Assembly: GCF_021390545.1 (NCBI RefSeq)
Contig: NZ_JAJUWR010000035.1
Location: 1 to 50,907 of the forward strand
From: Algoriphagus sp. AGSA1
Lineage (GTDB): Bacteria; Bacteroidota; Bacteroidia; Cytophagales; Cyclobacteriaceae
Direction of reading: 5' to 3'
Length of the DNA stretch: 50,907 bases
Shown here piece after piece: positions 43,679-50,907 of the stretch; the first letter of the stretch is position 1, and every line of letters begins with the position of its first letter. A program made the translations under genes and the position numbers. Under the pieces are notes generated by a model, which saw nothing but the letters and a program-made list of their open reading frames with translations, had not been told where the DNA came from and ran no database searches.

Positions 43679-44827
43679 ATGTCTCAGACTATCAAAGCCG
43701 CTATCGTGGGAACAGGATTTATCGGCCCAGCTCATTTAGAAGCACTTAGAAGAATTCCAAATATTGAGGTAACAGGCCTTGTGGAAGTCAATCAAGAAGT
43801 GGCTGAAGCTAAAGCAGCAGAGCTTGGAATTGCAAATGCCTACACGTTTGACAATATGCTGAAAGATGACAGCATAGATGTGGTGCATATCTGTACGCCA
43901 AACTTCCTGCATTTCCCTCAGGCAAAAGCGTGTATGCTGGCCGGCAAGCATGTGGTATGTGAGAAGCCACTATCCATGACCATCGAAGAGGCGGAGGAAC
44001 TAGTGGCTGTGGCCAAAGAAACCGGATTGATCAATGCGGTTCACTTTAACCTACGCTATTACCCTATGGTGCGCCAGATGCGGGTCATGCGCCAAAAAGG
44101 TGAACTGGGAGATGTTTACTCTGTAATGGGATCTTACCTGCAGGATTGGCTTATCCACAAAACGGACTACAGCTGGAGATTGGATCCTAAGCAGTCCGGC
44201 GGATCAAGAGTGGTGGCAGATATCGGTTCCCATCTATTGGATATGACCGAATATGTGACTGGATTGAAAATCACGGCGGTAATGGCCGATTTTTCCATTG
44301 TACACCCTACCCGATTAAAACCGCTGAAGGCCGTGGAATCTTTTTCAGGCAAAGCCTTGGATCCAAAGGATTATGAAGAATATGAGGTTAAATCTGAGGA
44401 TTACGCTACCATTATGCTGCGCTTTGACAACGGTCGCACTGGTTCCATCGTCGTAAGTCAGGTGAATGCAGGACGTAAAAACCGTCTGAACATCGAGATC
44501 TCAGGGTCGAAAGCCAACTTTGAGTTTAACGCGGAGAAGCCAAACGAATTATGGATTGGAAAGCGTGATACGGCCAATTCTATATTGATGAAAGATCCTG
44601 CTTTGGTGGACGAAGGCGCACGTTCTTTGGTAAGTTTCCCTGGTGGACACCAAGAAGGTTTTCCGGATACCTCCAAGCAGCTTTTCAAAGAGGTGTATGC
44701 GGCAGTGAGAGAAGGTAAGCAGCCAGAGTCCCCTACCTACCCTACTTTTGCTGATGGCTTGAGAGAGTTGATCATCGGAGAGGCTATCGTGGAAAGTAAT
44801 GCGAAAGAAGCTTGGGTAAAGATTTAA
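43679..44827 (+). CDS. Gfo/Idh/MocA family oxidoreductase
   Basis: A 382-aa NAD(P)-dependent dehydrogenase. N-terminal Rossmann fold (AIVGTGFIGPAHLEALR), EKPLSM motif (CEKPLSMTIEEAEELV, about 98-112) with catalytic Lys, and C-terminal alpha/beta domain with SGGSRVVADIGSHLLDM. Members oxidise or epimerise sugars, inositols or related compounds. No signal peptide, so cytosolic. No paired TIM-barrel isomerase sits next to it here. The downstream palindromic repeat at 44860-44908 may serve as terminator. Confidence 0.93.
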   Translation: MSQTIKAAIVGTGFIGPAHLEALRRIPNIEVTGLVEVNQEVAEAKAAELGIANAYTFDNMLKDDSIDVVHICTPNFLHFPQAKACMLAGKHVVCEKPLSMTIEEAEELVAVAKETGLINAVHFNLRYYPMVRQMRVMRQKGELGDVYSVMGSYLQDWLIHKTDYSWRLDPKQSGGSRVVADIGSHLLDMTEYVTGLKITAVMADFSIVHPTRLKPLKAVESFSGKALDPKDYEEYEVKSEDYATIMLRFDNGRTGSIVVSQVNAGRKNRLNIEISGSKANFEFNAEKPNELWIGKRDTANSILMKDPALVDEGARSLVSFPGGHQEGFPDTSKQLFKEVYAAVREGKQPESPTYPTFADGLRELIIGEAIVESNAKEAWVKI

Positions 44828-44859
44828 GCCTGTTCTCTTCTTAATAGCTAGCTTAAAAT

Positions 44860-44908
44860 TTGTCAGTTGAGCGGAGCCGAGACCCTTCGATTTCGCTCAG
44901 GCTGACAA
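44860..44908. repeat. Imperfect palindromic intergenic repeat
   Basis: TTGTCAG and CTGACAA (44860-44866, 44902-44908) enclose GAGCG and CGCTC (44869-44873, 44894-44898), forming a long hairpin. Its text (GTCAGTTGAGCGGAG and TTCGATTTCGCTCAGG) matches a style of dispersed hairpin I recognise from many Bacteroidota genomes. It lies 33 nt after the Gfo/Idh/MocA stop and could also terminate transcription. Confidence 0.6.
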
Positions 44909-45040
44909 TTCTTGTATTTATCTTCTAGTTCGAGTTCAAAGGCTTAATTCTCAAAACCTTTTGTCAGAAATGTTAGCTCAATGACTAGAGGAATTAATTA
45001 ATTTCTTTATTTTTCCTACATAACAATAAAACTAACAGCA

Positions 45041-45547
45041 ATGAATTTCAAAAAGAGTTTACTGGCAACAGCCCTATTGGCCTTTATGGGAGTAGCGGCC
45101 TTTGCCCAAGAGAAAGCCAGCCCGGCAAAAACTGCCGAAGGCACAGTTGGCGATGCCAAAATCACCATTAATTACAGCAGTCCTGCGGTGAAAGGCCGCA
45201 CGATCTGGGGAGATTTGGTTCCTATGGGAGAAGTATGGAGAGCGGGGGCCAATGAGGCTACCACGTTTACCACTACTAAGGACATCATGGTTGAAGGTAA
45301 GACTTTGCCCGCAGGTACTTATAGCTTTTTTGTGATCCCTGGTGAGACTTCCTCTACCTTGATTTTCAACAAGGTTGCCAAGCAATGGGGAGCTTTTGAT
45401 TATGATTCAAAAGAAGATGCGTTGAGAGTGTCTGTTCCTTCTCAACAGACTTCTTCATTGGAGGAGCGTTTGGTCTATGAAGTAAAGCCCGATAGCTTTG
45501 AGATCCGTTGGGAATACGGAAAAGCATCGGCTAAATTAGGCTCATAA
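45041..45547 (+). CDS. DUF2911 family secreted protein
   Basis: A 168-aa protein of the DUF2911 family. Signal peptide (MNFKKSLLATALLAFMGVAA, cleavage near AFAQE). Family signature ITINYSSPAVKGRTIWGDLVPMGEVWRAGANEATTF followed by LPAGTYSFFVIPGE. Predicted small all-beta periplasmic domain. Function not known to me. Single gene with a strong terminator 23 nt after the stop. Confidence 0.92.
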   Translation: MNFKKSLLATALLAFMGVAAFAQEKASPAKTAEGTVGDAKITINYSSPAVKGRTIWGDLVPMGEVWRAGANEATTFTTTKDIMVEGKTLPAGTYSFFVIPGETSSTLIFNKVAKQWGAFDYDSKEDALRVSVPSQQTSSLEERLVYEVKPDSFEIRWEYGKASAKLGS

Positions 45548-45570
45548 GATTAATTCGGTACACAAACAAG

Positions 45571-45602
45571 AAACCACGGGAGTTATTCCGTGGTTTTTTT
45601 AT
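45571..45602 (+). terminator. Intrinsic terminator of the DUF2911 gene
   Basis: AAACCACGG (45571-45579) and CCGTGGTTT (45588-45596) form a 9-bp stem with an 8-nt loop, followed by a run of T to 45602. Classic rho-independent form. Confidence 0.9.
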
Positions 45603-45915
45603 TATTCTACGATGAATTTTATAAGAGTAAATCAAGTAATACTCTAAGTCGTACATGTTGATGAGAGTCACTGACAATTTTCAGATACCTTATAGCCTGA
45701 GTTCGATTAATTAATCGATAATTATACCACATGGTATATGTTCTGGCTTACTTTAAACAAACCTTTTCCAAAGTTTCAATTAATTTTAAGAGTTTAATGC
45801 AACTATAAATTCTGACAGATATTAAGAAATATCAACTAAACTTCAACTTTGGAAAAGTTGATCAATAAATTAAGGTCGAACTCAGAGGCTTATAGGTTAC
45901 TTTCAGAAGGAAGTC
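45603..45915. other. Intergenic region with nested imperfect inverted repeats
   Basis: About 310 nt, A/T-rich, no supported gene. It holds the 16-bp palindrome TCGATTAATTAATCGA (45703-45718), outer arms near 45687-45706 and 45876-45897, and inner arms with AACTTTGGAAAAG (45846-45858) and its reverse complement (about 45763-45775). Confidence 0.5.
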
Positions 45916-46935
45916 TTATAAGGTCCCTATCCCCGGGAATTCTGGATTGTCGGAAGAATCTATTGCTATAGGATTCACCAAAGCTCTACCCATTCCATTC
46001 CAAGTCACACGCATGGAATCACCATTTTCCAACACAACTTTATTCCCAAAGCTAAAAGCATCAGCTCCATAAAAATGAACATGAGCCTGAAGCGGAATTC
46101 TATGGGAGTCGTATTTGAAATGATGAAACTCCAGGTTGGCCAGATTGTGACACATGTTCTTTTGTCCTGTATTGATTGCCGAGCTCCAGATAGGCTCAGA
46201 AGCCCGGAATACGGAGACTTCGCCAGAGTAGTTTTCGAAATCCGCATCAATTACGAGTTCAGGCCCTATTGCACAGGTTCTGATTTTGGATGGGGCCAGG
46301 TAGAGGTAGTTCATCTTTTCCATGACATGATCGGAAAATTCATTCCCTGTGGTGAAGCCTATTCTCCAAGGTTTTCCTGACCTATCAATAATATAGACCC
46401 CTGCTATCTCCGGCTCTTCCCCACCGTCATCGCCGAAGTAAGGGACAGTTAGCGTTTCTCCATGTGCCCGCAATACTGCTCCGTTGCCTTTGTAAAACCA
46501 TTCAGGCTGAACACCCACTTCACCCTTTGCCGGACTGCCTCCCTTTACCCCCATTTCATACATTTTGAGGCTGTCTGTTGGATTTTCAGACTGACTACTG
46601 TTACTATGCATCATTTGCCGGTTCAAAGCACTGTTATGGTGAGTCAATCCCGTGCCTGAGACCATGCAGGCAAAAGGGGATTCGGGATGATCAAAAGAAG
46701 GCAATAATTTCCACTCGCTGTTTCCTTCATATATGGAATCATAAACCAGGTTTTCTCCTGATAAATTATCCAGAATCAAATCTTTGATTTTTTTATTCTG
46801 ATCCAAAGCCTGTAAGGCAAGTTGGTACACTGAATTGACATTGTTTAGAAAAGTCAAATTAGGCTCTTGGACCAGTGCAATTCTTCTTCCATGGGAAGGA
46901 TGTGTGAGTTGGACAAGTCTTATTTTATTTTGCAT
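45916..46935 (-). CDS. AraD1/GguC family protein (FAH-like fold)
   Basis: A 339-aa protein of the AraD1 (GguC) family, related to the fumarylacetoacetate hydrolase superfamily. Visible parts: MVSGTGLTHHNS, MGVKGGSPAKGEVGVQPEWFYKGNG, then GGEEPEIAGVYIIDRSGKPWRIGFTTGNEFSDHVMEK, where the Glu and Asp residues bind the metal in this fold. Family members are linked with L-arabinonate degradation, probably on 2-keto-3-deoxy-L-arabinonate. The upstream GH43 arabinanase-like gene, 119 nt away on the same strand, supports an arabinose role. No araBAD-type or other pathway gene is in the window. Confidence 0.88.
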   Translation of the reverse strand: MQNKIRLVQLTHPSHGRRIALVQEPNLTFLNNVNSVYQLALQALDQNKKIKDLILDNLSGENLVYDSIYEGNSEWKLLPSFDHPESPFACMVSGTGLTHHNSALNRQMMHSNSSQSENPTDSLKMYEMGVKGGSPAKGEVGVQPEWFYKGNGAVLRAHGETLTVPYFGDDGGEEPEIAGVYIIDRSGKPWRIGFTTGNEFSDHVMEKMNYLYLAPSKIRTCAIGPELVIDADFENYSGEVSVFRASEPIWSSAINTGQKNMCHNLANLEFHHFKYDSHRIPLQAHVHFYGADAFSFGNKVVLENGDSMRVTWNGMGRALVNPIAIDSSDNPEFPGIGTL

Positions 46936-47054
46936 TGGAATGTCAAATGAAAGATAAACACCAAAGCAGCGAGCCGCTTTGGTGCAAGAAATCGAATATT
47001 AAACATAGAAATTCTCAGCCGTAATCCGTAGAGTTTTTAACAATTATCGAAAGA

Positions 47055-48110
47055 TTAATATACCAGCGAAGGCCAACCATCAGCATCCCAGTGGATTTCC
47101 TTTATGACCAACTTTGATTTTCCTTCATCTTCTTTGTCGTACCCATGGGCTACAAAATAGGTTTTCCCATCAAAATCATAAACAGAACAATGTCCCACGG
47201 CAACATATTGGTCAGTCTCACCCACAATCAATTCTCCGCCTCCGGCGTACATTGGTGTCTCATTCCTATCCAAATATGGGCCTCTTACATCTTCTGCTCT
47301 ACCTACGATGGTTTTATAAGTGCTTTCCAATCCCCGGCAACAGTAATCTGTAGAAGCGAATAAGTAGTAATAGCCGTCCCTATGATAAATAAATGGTGCT
47401 TCAATAGCTCCATTTCCACCATTCGTGTCAGGTCTGCCAAATGTACGCTCCTGCTGGGCTACTCCATACCACTCTTGTGGTTCGGCCAGAGACTTCATAT
47501 CCGGTGCCAGCTTCACCAGCTTCAATCCCCCCCAAAAAGATCCAAAAGACAACCACCCTACTGTTTCTCCGGAATTCTCTTTCGAAAAGATGACGTTGGC
47601 ATCTATCGCATTCCAAAAATCCCTCCCCGGAATGGACTGTACGATCATGCCATGATCTTCCCATTTGTAGTCAGGACTGTCCTGATGCAAGGTTTTACTG
47701 GTCATTACACCTATGGCAGAAGTGTTTTTGCCAAAGGCAGAAGGGGAATAATATAGATAATACAGTCCGTTATAATACTGGATGTCCGGAGCCCAAAATC
47801 CGCCCCGGTAATCCGGTACGATGTCATCTGTTACCCATTCCAGATTTCTTGGCGCAGGCTCTATTCTAGTCCAGTTTTCCATATCGGTGCTTTTGGCTAT
47901 TCCCCCATGGGTCAGAAACAAATAATAGAGGCTATCCTGCTTGATCATCACCGGATCATGGGCTATCAGTCCTTTCGAATCATCGGGTATCCTTCGTTGG
48001 GCATGTACATTTTGAGAACTTATAGCCAGAATGCTAAAGAAGATGAATAATCGTAGCAATCTTACATGTGAGCTACTTTCTCCATTACTGAAAAATTTAT
48101 TGTTAAACAT
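47055..48110 (-). CDS. Glycoside hydrolase family 43, probable endo-1,5-alpha-L-arabinanase
   Basis: A 351-aa secreted five-blade beta-propeller glycosidase. Signal peptide ends near VHAQR (residue 38). GH43 catalytic triad candidates: base Asp in GLIAHDPVM, pKa-modulating Asp in WNAIDANV and acid Glu in GAIEAPFIY. WAPDIQYYNGLYYLYYS is the arabinanase signature. The substrate is likely arabinan or arabinose-containing oligosaccharides. Together with the downstream AraD1-like gene it forms a small arabinose locus without its own SusCD pair. Confidence 0.93.
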   Translation of the reverse strand: MFNNKFFSNGESSSHVRLLRLFIFFSILAISSQNVHAQRRIPDDSKGLIAHDPVMIKQDSLYYLFLTHGGIAKSTDMENWTRIEPAPRNLEWVTDDIVPDYRGGFWAPDIQYYNGLYYLYYSPSAFGKNTSAIGVMTSKTLHQDSPDYKWEDHGMIVQSIPGRDFWNAIDANVIFSKENSGETVGWLSFGSFWGGLKLVKLAPDMKSLAEPQEWYGVAQQERTFGRPDTNGGNGAIEAPFIYHRDGYYYLFASTDYCCRGLESTYKTIVGRAEDVRGPYLDRNETPMYAGGGELIVGETDQYVAVGHCSVYDFDGKTYFVAHGYDKEDEGKSKLVIKEIHWDADGWPSLVY

Positions 48111-48599
48111 GTTTTTTATGGGTTTGAGTTAATTGGATTGGGAATTTCTTCATTGATCCGCAGACAACTTCATTGCATCGATTATCTGACTAGGAATAAT
48201 AGTCACAAATCAGTTTTGAATAGAGTTCAAGATCTCGGGAAAGAGCTTAAGAACAGTTAGATGTATTTTTTATCGGCTACTAATGGAAAATTTTACAAGG
48301 TGTTTTCCACAGTTGCACAGGATCTATCAAAAGATCGATGACCTCTAAACCGGTAAATACTACTAATAAAAAGATTGGGAATACCCTATTCGTTTGCCTT
48401 CTTAAAACACTACTGAGAAGGTCACAGCATATAAGAAACTTTATGCCTTCCTAAATTACCCTATTTATTTACAATCCAAAAAGTGACTCTACTGAAAGTA
48501 GCACCAAAATATAAGAAAGGCGAAACTGAAGGTTAAATGGCAATTTAAACCGTCTCAGTCCCGCCTTTAAGACTAGAATTTATGTAAAGGCAGAAGCGT
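48111..48599. other. Longest gene-free stretch
   Basis: About 490 nt. No gene or RNA is supported. Its right end holds an imperfect hairpin (48516-48568) downstream of the alpha/beta hydrolase gene; the left part should contain the GH43 promoter. Confidence 0.5.
48516..48568 (-). terminator. Long imperfect hairpin after the alpha/beta hydrolase gene
   Basis: AAAGGCG/CGCCTTT, ACTGA/TCAGT and GGTTAAAT/ATTTAAACC pair in series about a 4-nt loop, with small bulges. On the minus strand it begins 32 nt after the stop at 48600 and is followed by a T-rich stretch, so termination is plausible. Confidence 0.5.
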
Positions 48600-49430
48600 T
48601 TACTTCTTCAAAAATTCCAAGATCAATTTGTCCACTTCATCCCTATGGGTCAGCGTCAAACCATGGGGAGCATCTTTAATGAGGCGATACTCATTTGTGG
48701 CGATTCCTTGTGCTGCCTGCTGGGCTGAAGTCTGGAAAGGCACAATATTATCAGCATCACCATGGAGGATCAGTGTGGGAACATCTATATTTTTCAGTTC
48801 TGATCTAAAATCCGTAGTAGCCCAAGCTTCTGCAGCTTTGATCGTCGCGATTGGGGATGCATGACTGGCAATAGAAAAGTCATAATCCAGACTTGCCTGC
48901 GATATCTGGCCTTTCAGCTGATCGAAATTGTAGAAGTTTTCATGAAACCCCTTTAGAAAACCAATGCGGTCATTTTTCAATGCTTCCATGATCTCATCTA
49001 GGTTTTTCTGAGGGACTCCATCAGGATTGTCATCTTTTTGTGCCACTAATGGGATAATAGAGGCGATCAGCGCAGCTTTGATTACTCTGTCTCCTTCGTA
49101 ATCAGTGAAATATCTCACTACTTCTCCCCCACCCATGCTAAAGCCTACCAGAGTCACATTAGTAAGATCCAGATGTAAAATCAATTCCCTCAGATCCGTT
49201 GCTAACGAGCTATAGTCGTAACCTTCCAATGGTTGGGATGATTTTCCAAATCCCCGTCTATCGTATGCAATCACTCGGTAGCCGCCGTTTATCAAGGTGG
49301 CGATTTGTCCTTCCCAGGCTTGGTGACTCAGCGGCCAACCATGAATCAATATGACAGGATCTCCTTGTCCGTAATCTTGGTAAAAGATTCTTACTTTTTC
49401 GTTTCCGTTATCGTGTTTTAAAAAGGGCAT
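48600..49430 (-). CDS. Alpha/beta hydrolase (non-heme chloroperoxidase/esterase type)
   Basis: A 276-aa serine hydrolase. Oxyanion-hole motif ILIHGWPLSHQAWE, nucleophile elbow GFSMGGGEVVRYF (Ser near 100), acid in LHGDADNIVPF and His in DAPHGLTLTH near the C-terminus. RGFGKSSQPLEGYDY is typical of the chloroperoxidase-like esterase group. No signal peptide, so cytosolic. Natural substrate unknown; perhydrolase activity is common in the group. Confidence 0.93.
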   Translation of the reverse strand: MPFLKHDNGNEKVRIFYQDYGQGDPVILIHGWPLSHQAWEGQIATLINGGYRVIAYDRRGFGKSSQPLEGYDYSSLATDLRELILHLDLTNVTLVGFSMGGGEVVRYFTDYEGDRVIKAALIASIIPLVAQKDDNPDGVPQKNLDEIMEALKNDRIGFLKGFHENFYNFDQLKGQISQASLDYDFSIASHASPIATIKAAEAWATTDFRSELKNIDVPTLILHGDADNIVPFQTSAQQAAQGIATNEYRLIKDAPHGLTLTHRDEVDKLILEFLKK

Positions 49431-49565
49431 AGTTTAGTCTTTAGGGTTGTCTCTTTAGAATCTTCAAAAGCAGTGCCGCCTTAAATTCATTGGCAAATGA
49501 TGTAATTAGAAGGGGATTGTAAATATCCTTACCAAAATGCTTACTCTTTTCGGGAAGTTTATTCC

Positions 49566-50633
49566 CTATTTTTTCAGTGCTTTTCTGATTGCCGGAGCGA
49601 CTACATCCCCATATAGCTCAATGGCTTTCATCAGCTTGTCGTGAGGCATAGTTCCCACACTCAAGTGAAGCAAATAGCGCGTCAAGCCCATCATCTCCTG
49701 CTGCATCAGAATCTTTTCTATGACTTCCTGGGTACTGCCCAGCACCAAAGAACCGTCTTTGGCCCGCATTGCGTCATATTGACCTCTATTCATCGGAGGC
49801 CAACCCCGCTCTTTTCCCAATTGGGTCATCACCAATGCATAGGGGGCATAAAAGTCATCGGCAGCTTGCTGTGAGTCCGCTCCGATGAAACCGTGTGAAT
49901 GAACGGCAATCTGAATGTCTTCTTGGTTTCTCCCAGCTTTGATCCAAGACTGCCTATATAGATCAGTGAAATAGGTAAAGCGGTCAGGACTCCCACCGAT
50001 AATAGCCAACGCCAGAGGTAAGCCTTTTTCTGCTGCCCTGACTACCGATTGCGGAGTACCTCCTACTGCCAACCATACAGGGATTTCTTGTTGGTATGGC
50101 CTGGGAAAAACACCTCTATTGGCGATAGCGGGCCTGAATTTACCTCTCCAGCTGATTTGCTCACTTTTGTTCAGTTGTAGGAGTAAATCCAATTTCTCCG
50201 CAAAGATGGCATCATAGTCATTCAGATCCTGGCCAAAAAGAGGAAAAGATTCGATAAATGACCCTCTTCCCGCCATGATCTCAGCACGTCCTTCGGAAAG
50301 TAAATCCACATGGGCAAATTGCTGAAAAACACGGACAGGGTCTTCAGAACCCAGTACCGTGACTGCAGACGAAAGTTTGATGTTTTTGGTGATCATAGCG
50401 GCAGCAGCTAACACGGTAGCGGGTGAAGAAACCACAAAATCTGGCCGATGGTGCTCACCTATGGCATATACGTCCAGGCCTACCTGGTCTGCAAGCTGGA
50501 TTTCCTCCATCAGATTTTTCATTCGTTGTGCGGGAGATAGTGTTTCTCCTGTTTTGGGGTCCGGGGTGAGTTCGGCGAAAGTACTGATTCCTAATTCCAT
50601 GTTTTGGCTAAAATTTGGTAGCACAACAGGCAT
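49566..50633 (-). CDS. LLM class flavin-dependent oxidoreductase
   Basis: A 355-aa luciferase-like monooxygenase TIM barrel using reduced flavin. Evidence: ADQVGLDVYAIGEHHRPDFVVSSPATVLAAAA, ITKNIKLSSAVTVL, DPVRVFQQFAHVDLLSEGRAEIMAGRGSF (phosphate-binding region) and the C-terminal IEKILMQQEMMGLTRYLLH. The ATG at 50633 is used; MELGIST at 50600 is a plausible alternative start. The preferred oxidised substrate cannot be told. It is 135 nt upstream of the alpha/beta hydrolase gene on the same strand. Confidence 0.93.
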   Translation of the reverse strand: MPVVLPNFSQNMELGISTFAELTPDPKTGETLSPAQRMKNLMEEIQLADQVGLDVYAIGEHHRPDFVVSSPATVLAAAAMITKNIKLSSAVTVLGSEDPVRVFQQFAHVDLLSEGRAEIMAGRGSFIESFPLFGQDLNDYDAIFAEKLDLLLQLNKSEQISWRGKFRPAIANRGVFPRPYQQEIPVWLAVGGTPQSVVRAAEKGLPLALAIIGGSPDRFTYFTDLYRQSWIKAGRNQEDIQIAVHSHGFIGADSQQAADDFYAPYALVMTQLGKERGWPPMNRGQYDAMRAKDGSLVLGSTQEVIEKILMQQEMMGLTRYLLHLSVGTMPHDKLMKAIELYGDVVAPAIRKALKK

Positions 50634-50789
50634 GGGAGGGTAAAAAGTTTAGTGAAAAGTAGATTTATTGAAGAGGGTGGGAAGCTGGAAGATTAGGAGG
50701 TATCTATTGAAATGGGATTATATCTAGGAATGTACCACATGTAGTTAGTGGTGAAATAGCAAAAGCATAATGAAACAAGGAAAAACAAA

Positions 50790-50907
50790 GAGGCTGTCTC
50801 AAAAGTAGCTAGTTTAAAAGGCTAGTCGATTTCTCGGCTAGCCTTTCCTGTTTTAACTCAAAACATGTATTTTGAGGTGTGCAAAAACAAGACTTAAATG
50901 TAGCCTT
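50790..50907. mobile_element. Probable terminus of an insertion sequence, running off the window
   Basis: GAGGCTGTCTCAAAAG (50790-50805) resembles the terminal inverted repeat seen on several Bacteroidota insertion sequences. It is followed at once by an open frame on the minus strand that ends at 50809 and continues past the window edge. The AAAGGCTAG/CTAGCCTTT hairpin (about 50817-50844) lies inside that frame. Without the other end the element family cannot be set. Confidence 0.4.
50809..50907 (-). CDS. Possible C-terminus of a transposase (partial)
   Basis: Thirty-two codons plus stop (TAG at 50809-50811) remain open to the window end on the minus strand, giving a Lys/Cys-rich tail (FCTPQNTCFELKQERLAEKS). 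It lies just inside a putative terminal inverted repeat. The tail alone is not enough to name a transposase family. Confidence 0.3.
   Translation of the reverse strand, partial: KATFKSCFCTPQNTCFELKQERLAEKSTSLLN

Noticed and set aside
48111..48599. tRNA or small RNA gene in the longest gene-free region
   Set aside because: No cloverleaf with the conserved T-loop could be made; only a terminator-like hairpin at the right end is supported.

Overview
The window looks like chromosome from an aerobic member of the Bacteroidota, most likely order Cytophagales (Cyclobacteriaceae / Algoriphagus-like). This is inferred from a SusC/SusD pair with FecR and ECF sigma factor, a type IX secretion-type protease with SprB repeats, glutaminyl-tRNA synthetase, LytS/LytTR regulators, lipobox SusD and PmoA-like lipoproteins, weak ribosome-binding sites and an A/T-rich intergenic style. 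I see no rRNA or tRNA gene, no CRISPR array and no complete insertion sequence. Identifications rest on motif and family recognition by eye; no database search was run.

Layout. 1-4.7 kb (minus): hpd (tyrosine degradation), preceded by a tightly packed operon satD > DUF3307 membrane protein > bile-acid/sodium symporter family > PlsC-type acyltransferase. Three identical 20-bp palindromes repeat every 28 bp directly upstream of satD. 4.9-7.0 kb (plus): exported TIM-barrel isomerase/epimerase and a DUF6807 (PmoA-like) lipoprotein. 7.2-15.3 kb (minus): ECF sigma > FecR > SusC > SusD > secreted endonuclease/exonuclease/phosphatase-fold hydrolase, a nutrient-uptake locus with trans-envelope regulation. 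15.6-20.0 kb: glnS, GH3-like protein, small HELGH metalloprotease. 20.3-24.6 kb (plus): overlapping ECF sigma > single-pass membrane protein with a TonB C-terminal domain > large M43-type secreted protease. 24.9-26.2 kb: beta-lactamase-fold serine hydrolase.

26.4-29.9 kb is an accessory patch: an MqsR-like toxin, a SocA/DUF4065 (Panacea) antitoxin with a degenerate zinc finger and an extra XRE protein form one overlapping operon. Beside them are another XRE regulator, an unrecognised 219-aa protein and the frameshifted tail of an AlbA/Schlafen-type ATP-binding protein. 30.0-35.5 kb: SLC13 transporter, small membrane peptide, LytS-type kinase and its LytTR response regulator, with an A/T-rich serine hydrolase gene lying between kinase and regulator. 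35.5-42 kb: AraC regulator, small secreted protein, cysteine desulfurase, small hypothetical, and a two-gene molybdenum hydroxylase (IorB/IorA type). 42.3-50.6 kb: MBL-fold hydrolase, Gfo/Idh/MocA oxidoreductase, DUF2911 protein, an arabinan-related pair (GH43 and AraD1/GguC), alpha/beta hydrolase and LLM flavin oxidoreductase. The right edge seems to enter a mobile element.

The strongest candidate for an undescribed system is satD-DUF3307. SatD has the residue pattern of a class III cyclase/GGDEF-type palm domain (two Asp motifs and a GIG strand) joined to a C-terminal helix-turn-helix. The next gene encodes a membrane protein with four regularly spaced His/Asp pairs that could form an intramembrane metal site, and the promoter carries a three-palindrome operator array. 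A close variant of that palindrome (16 of 20 positions) lies in the toxin-antitoxin promoter 23.5 kb away.
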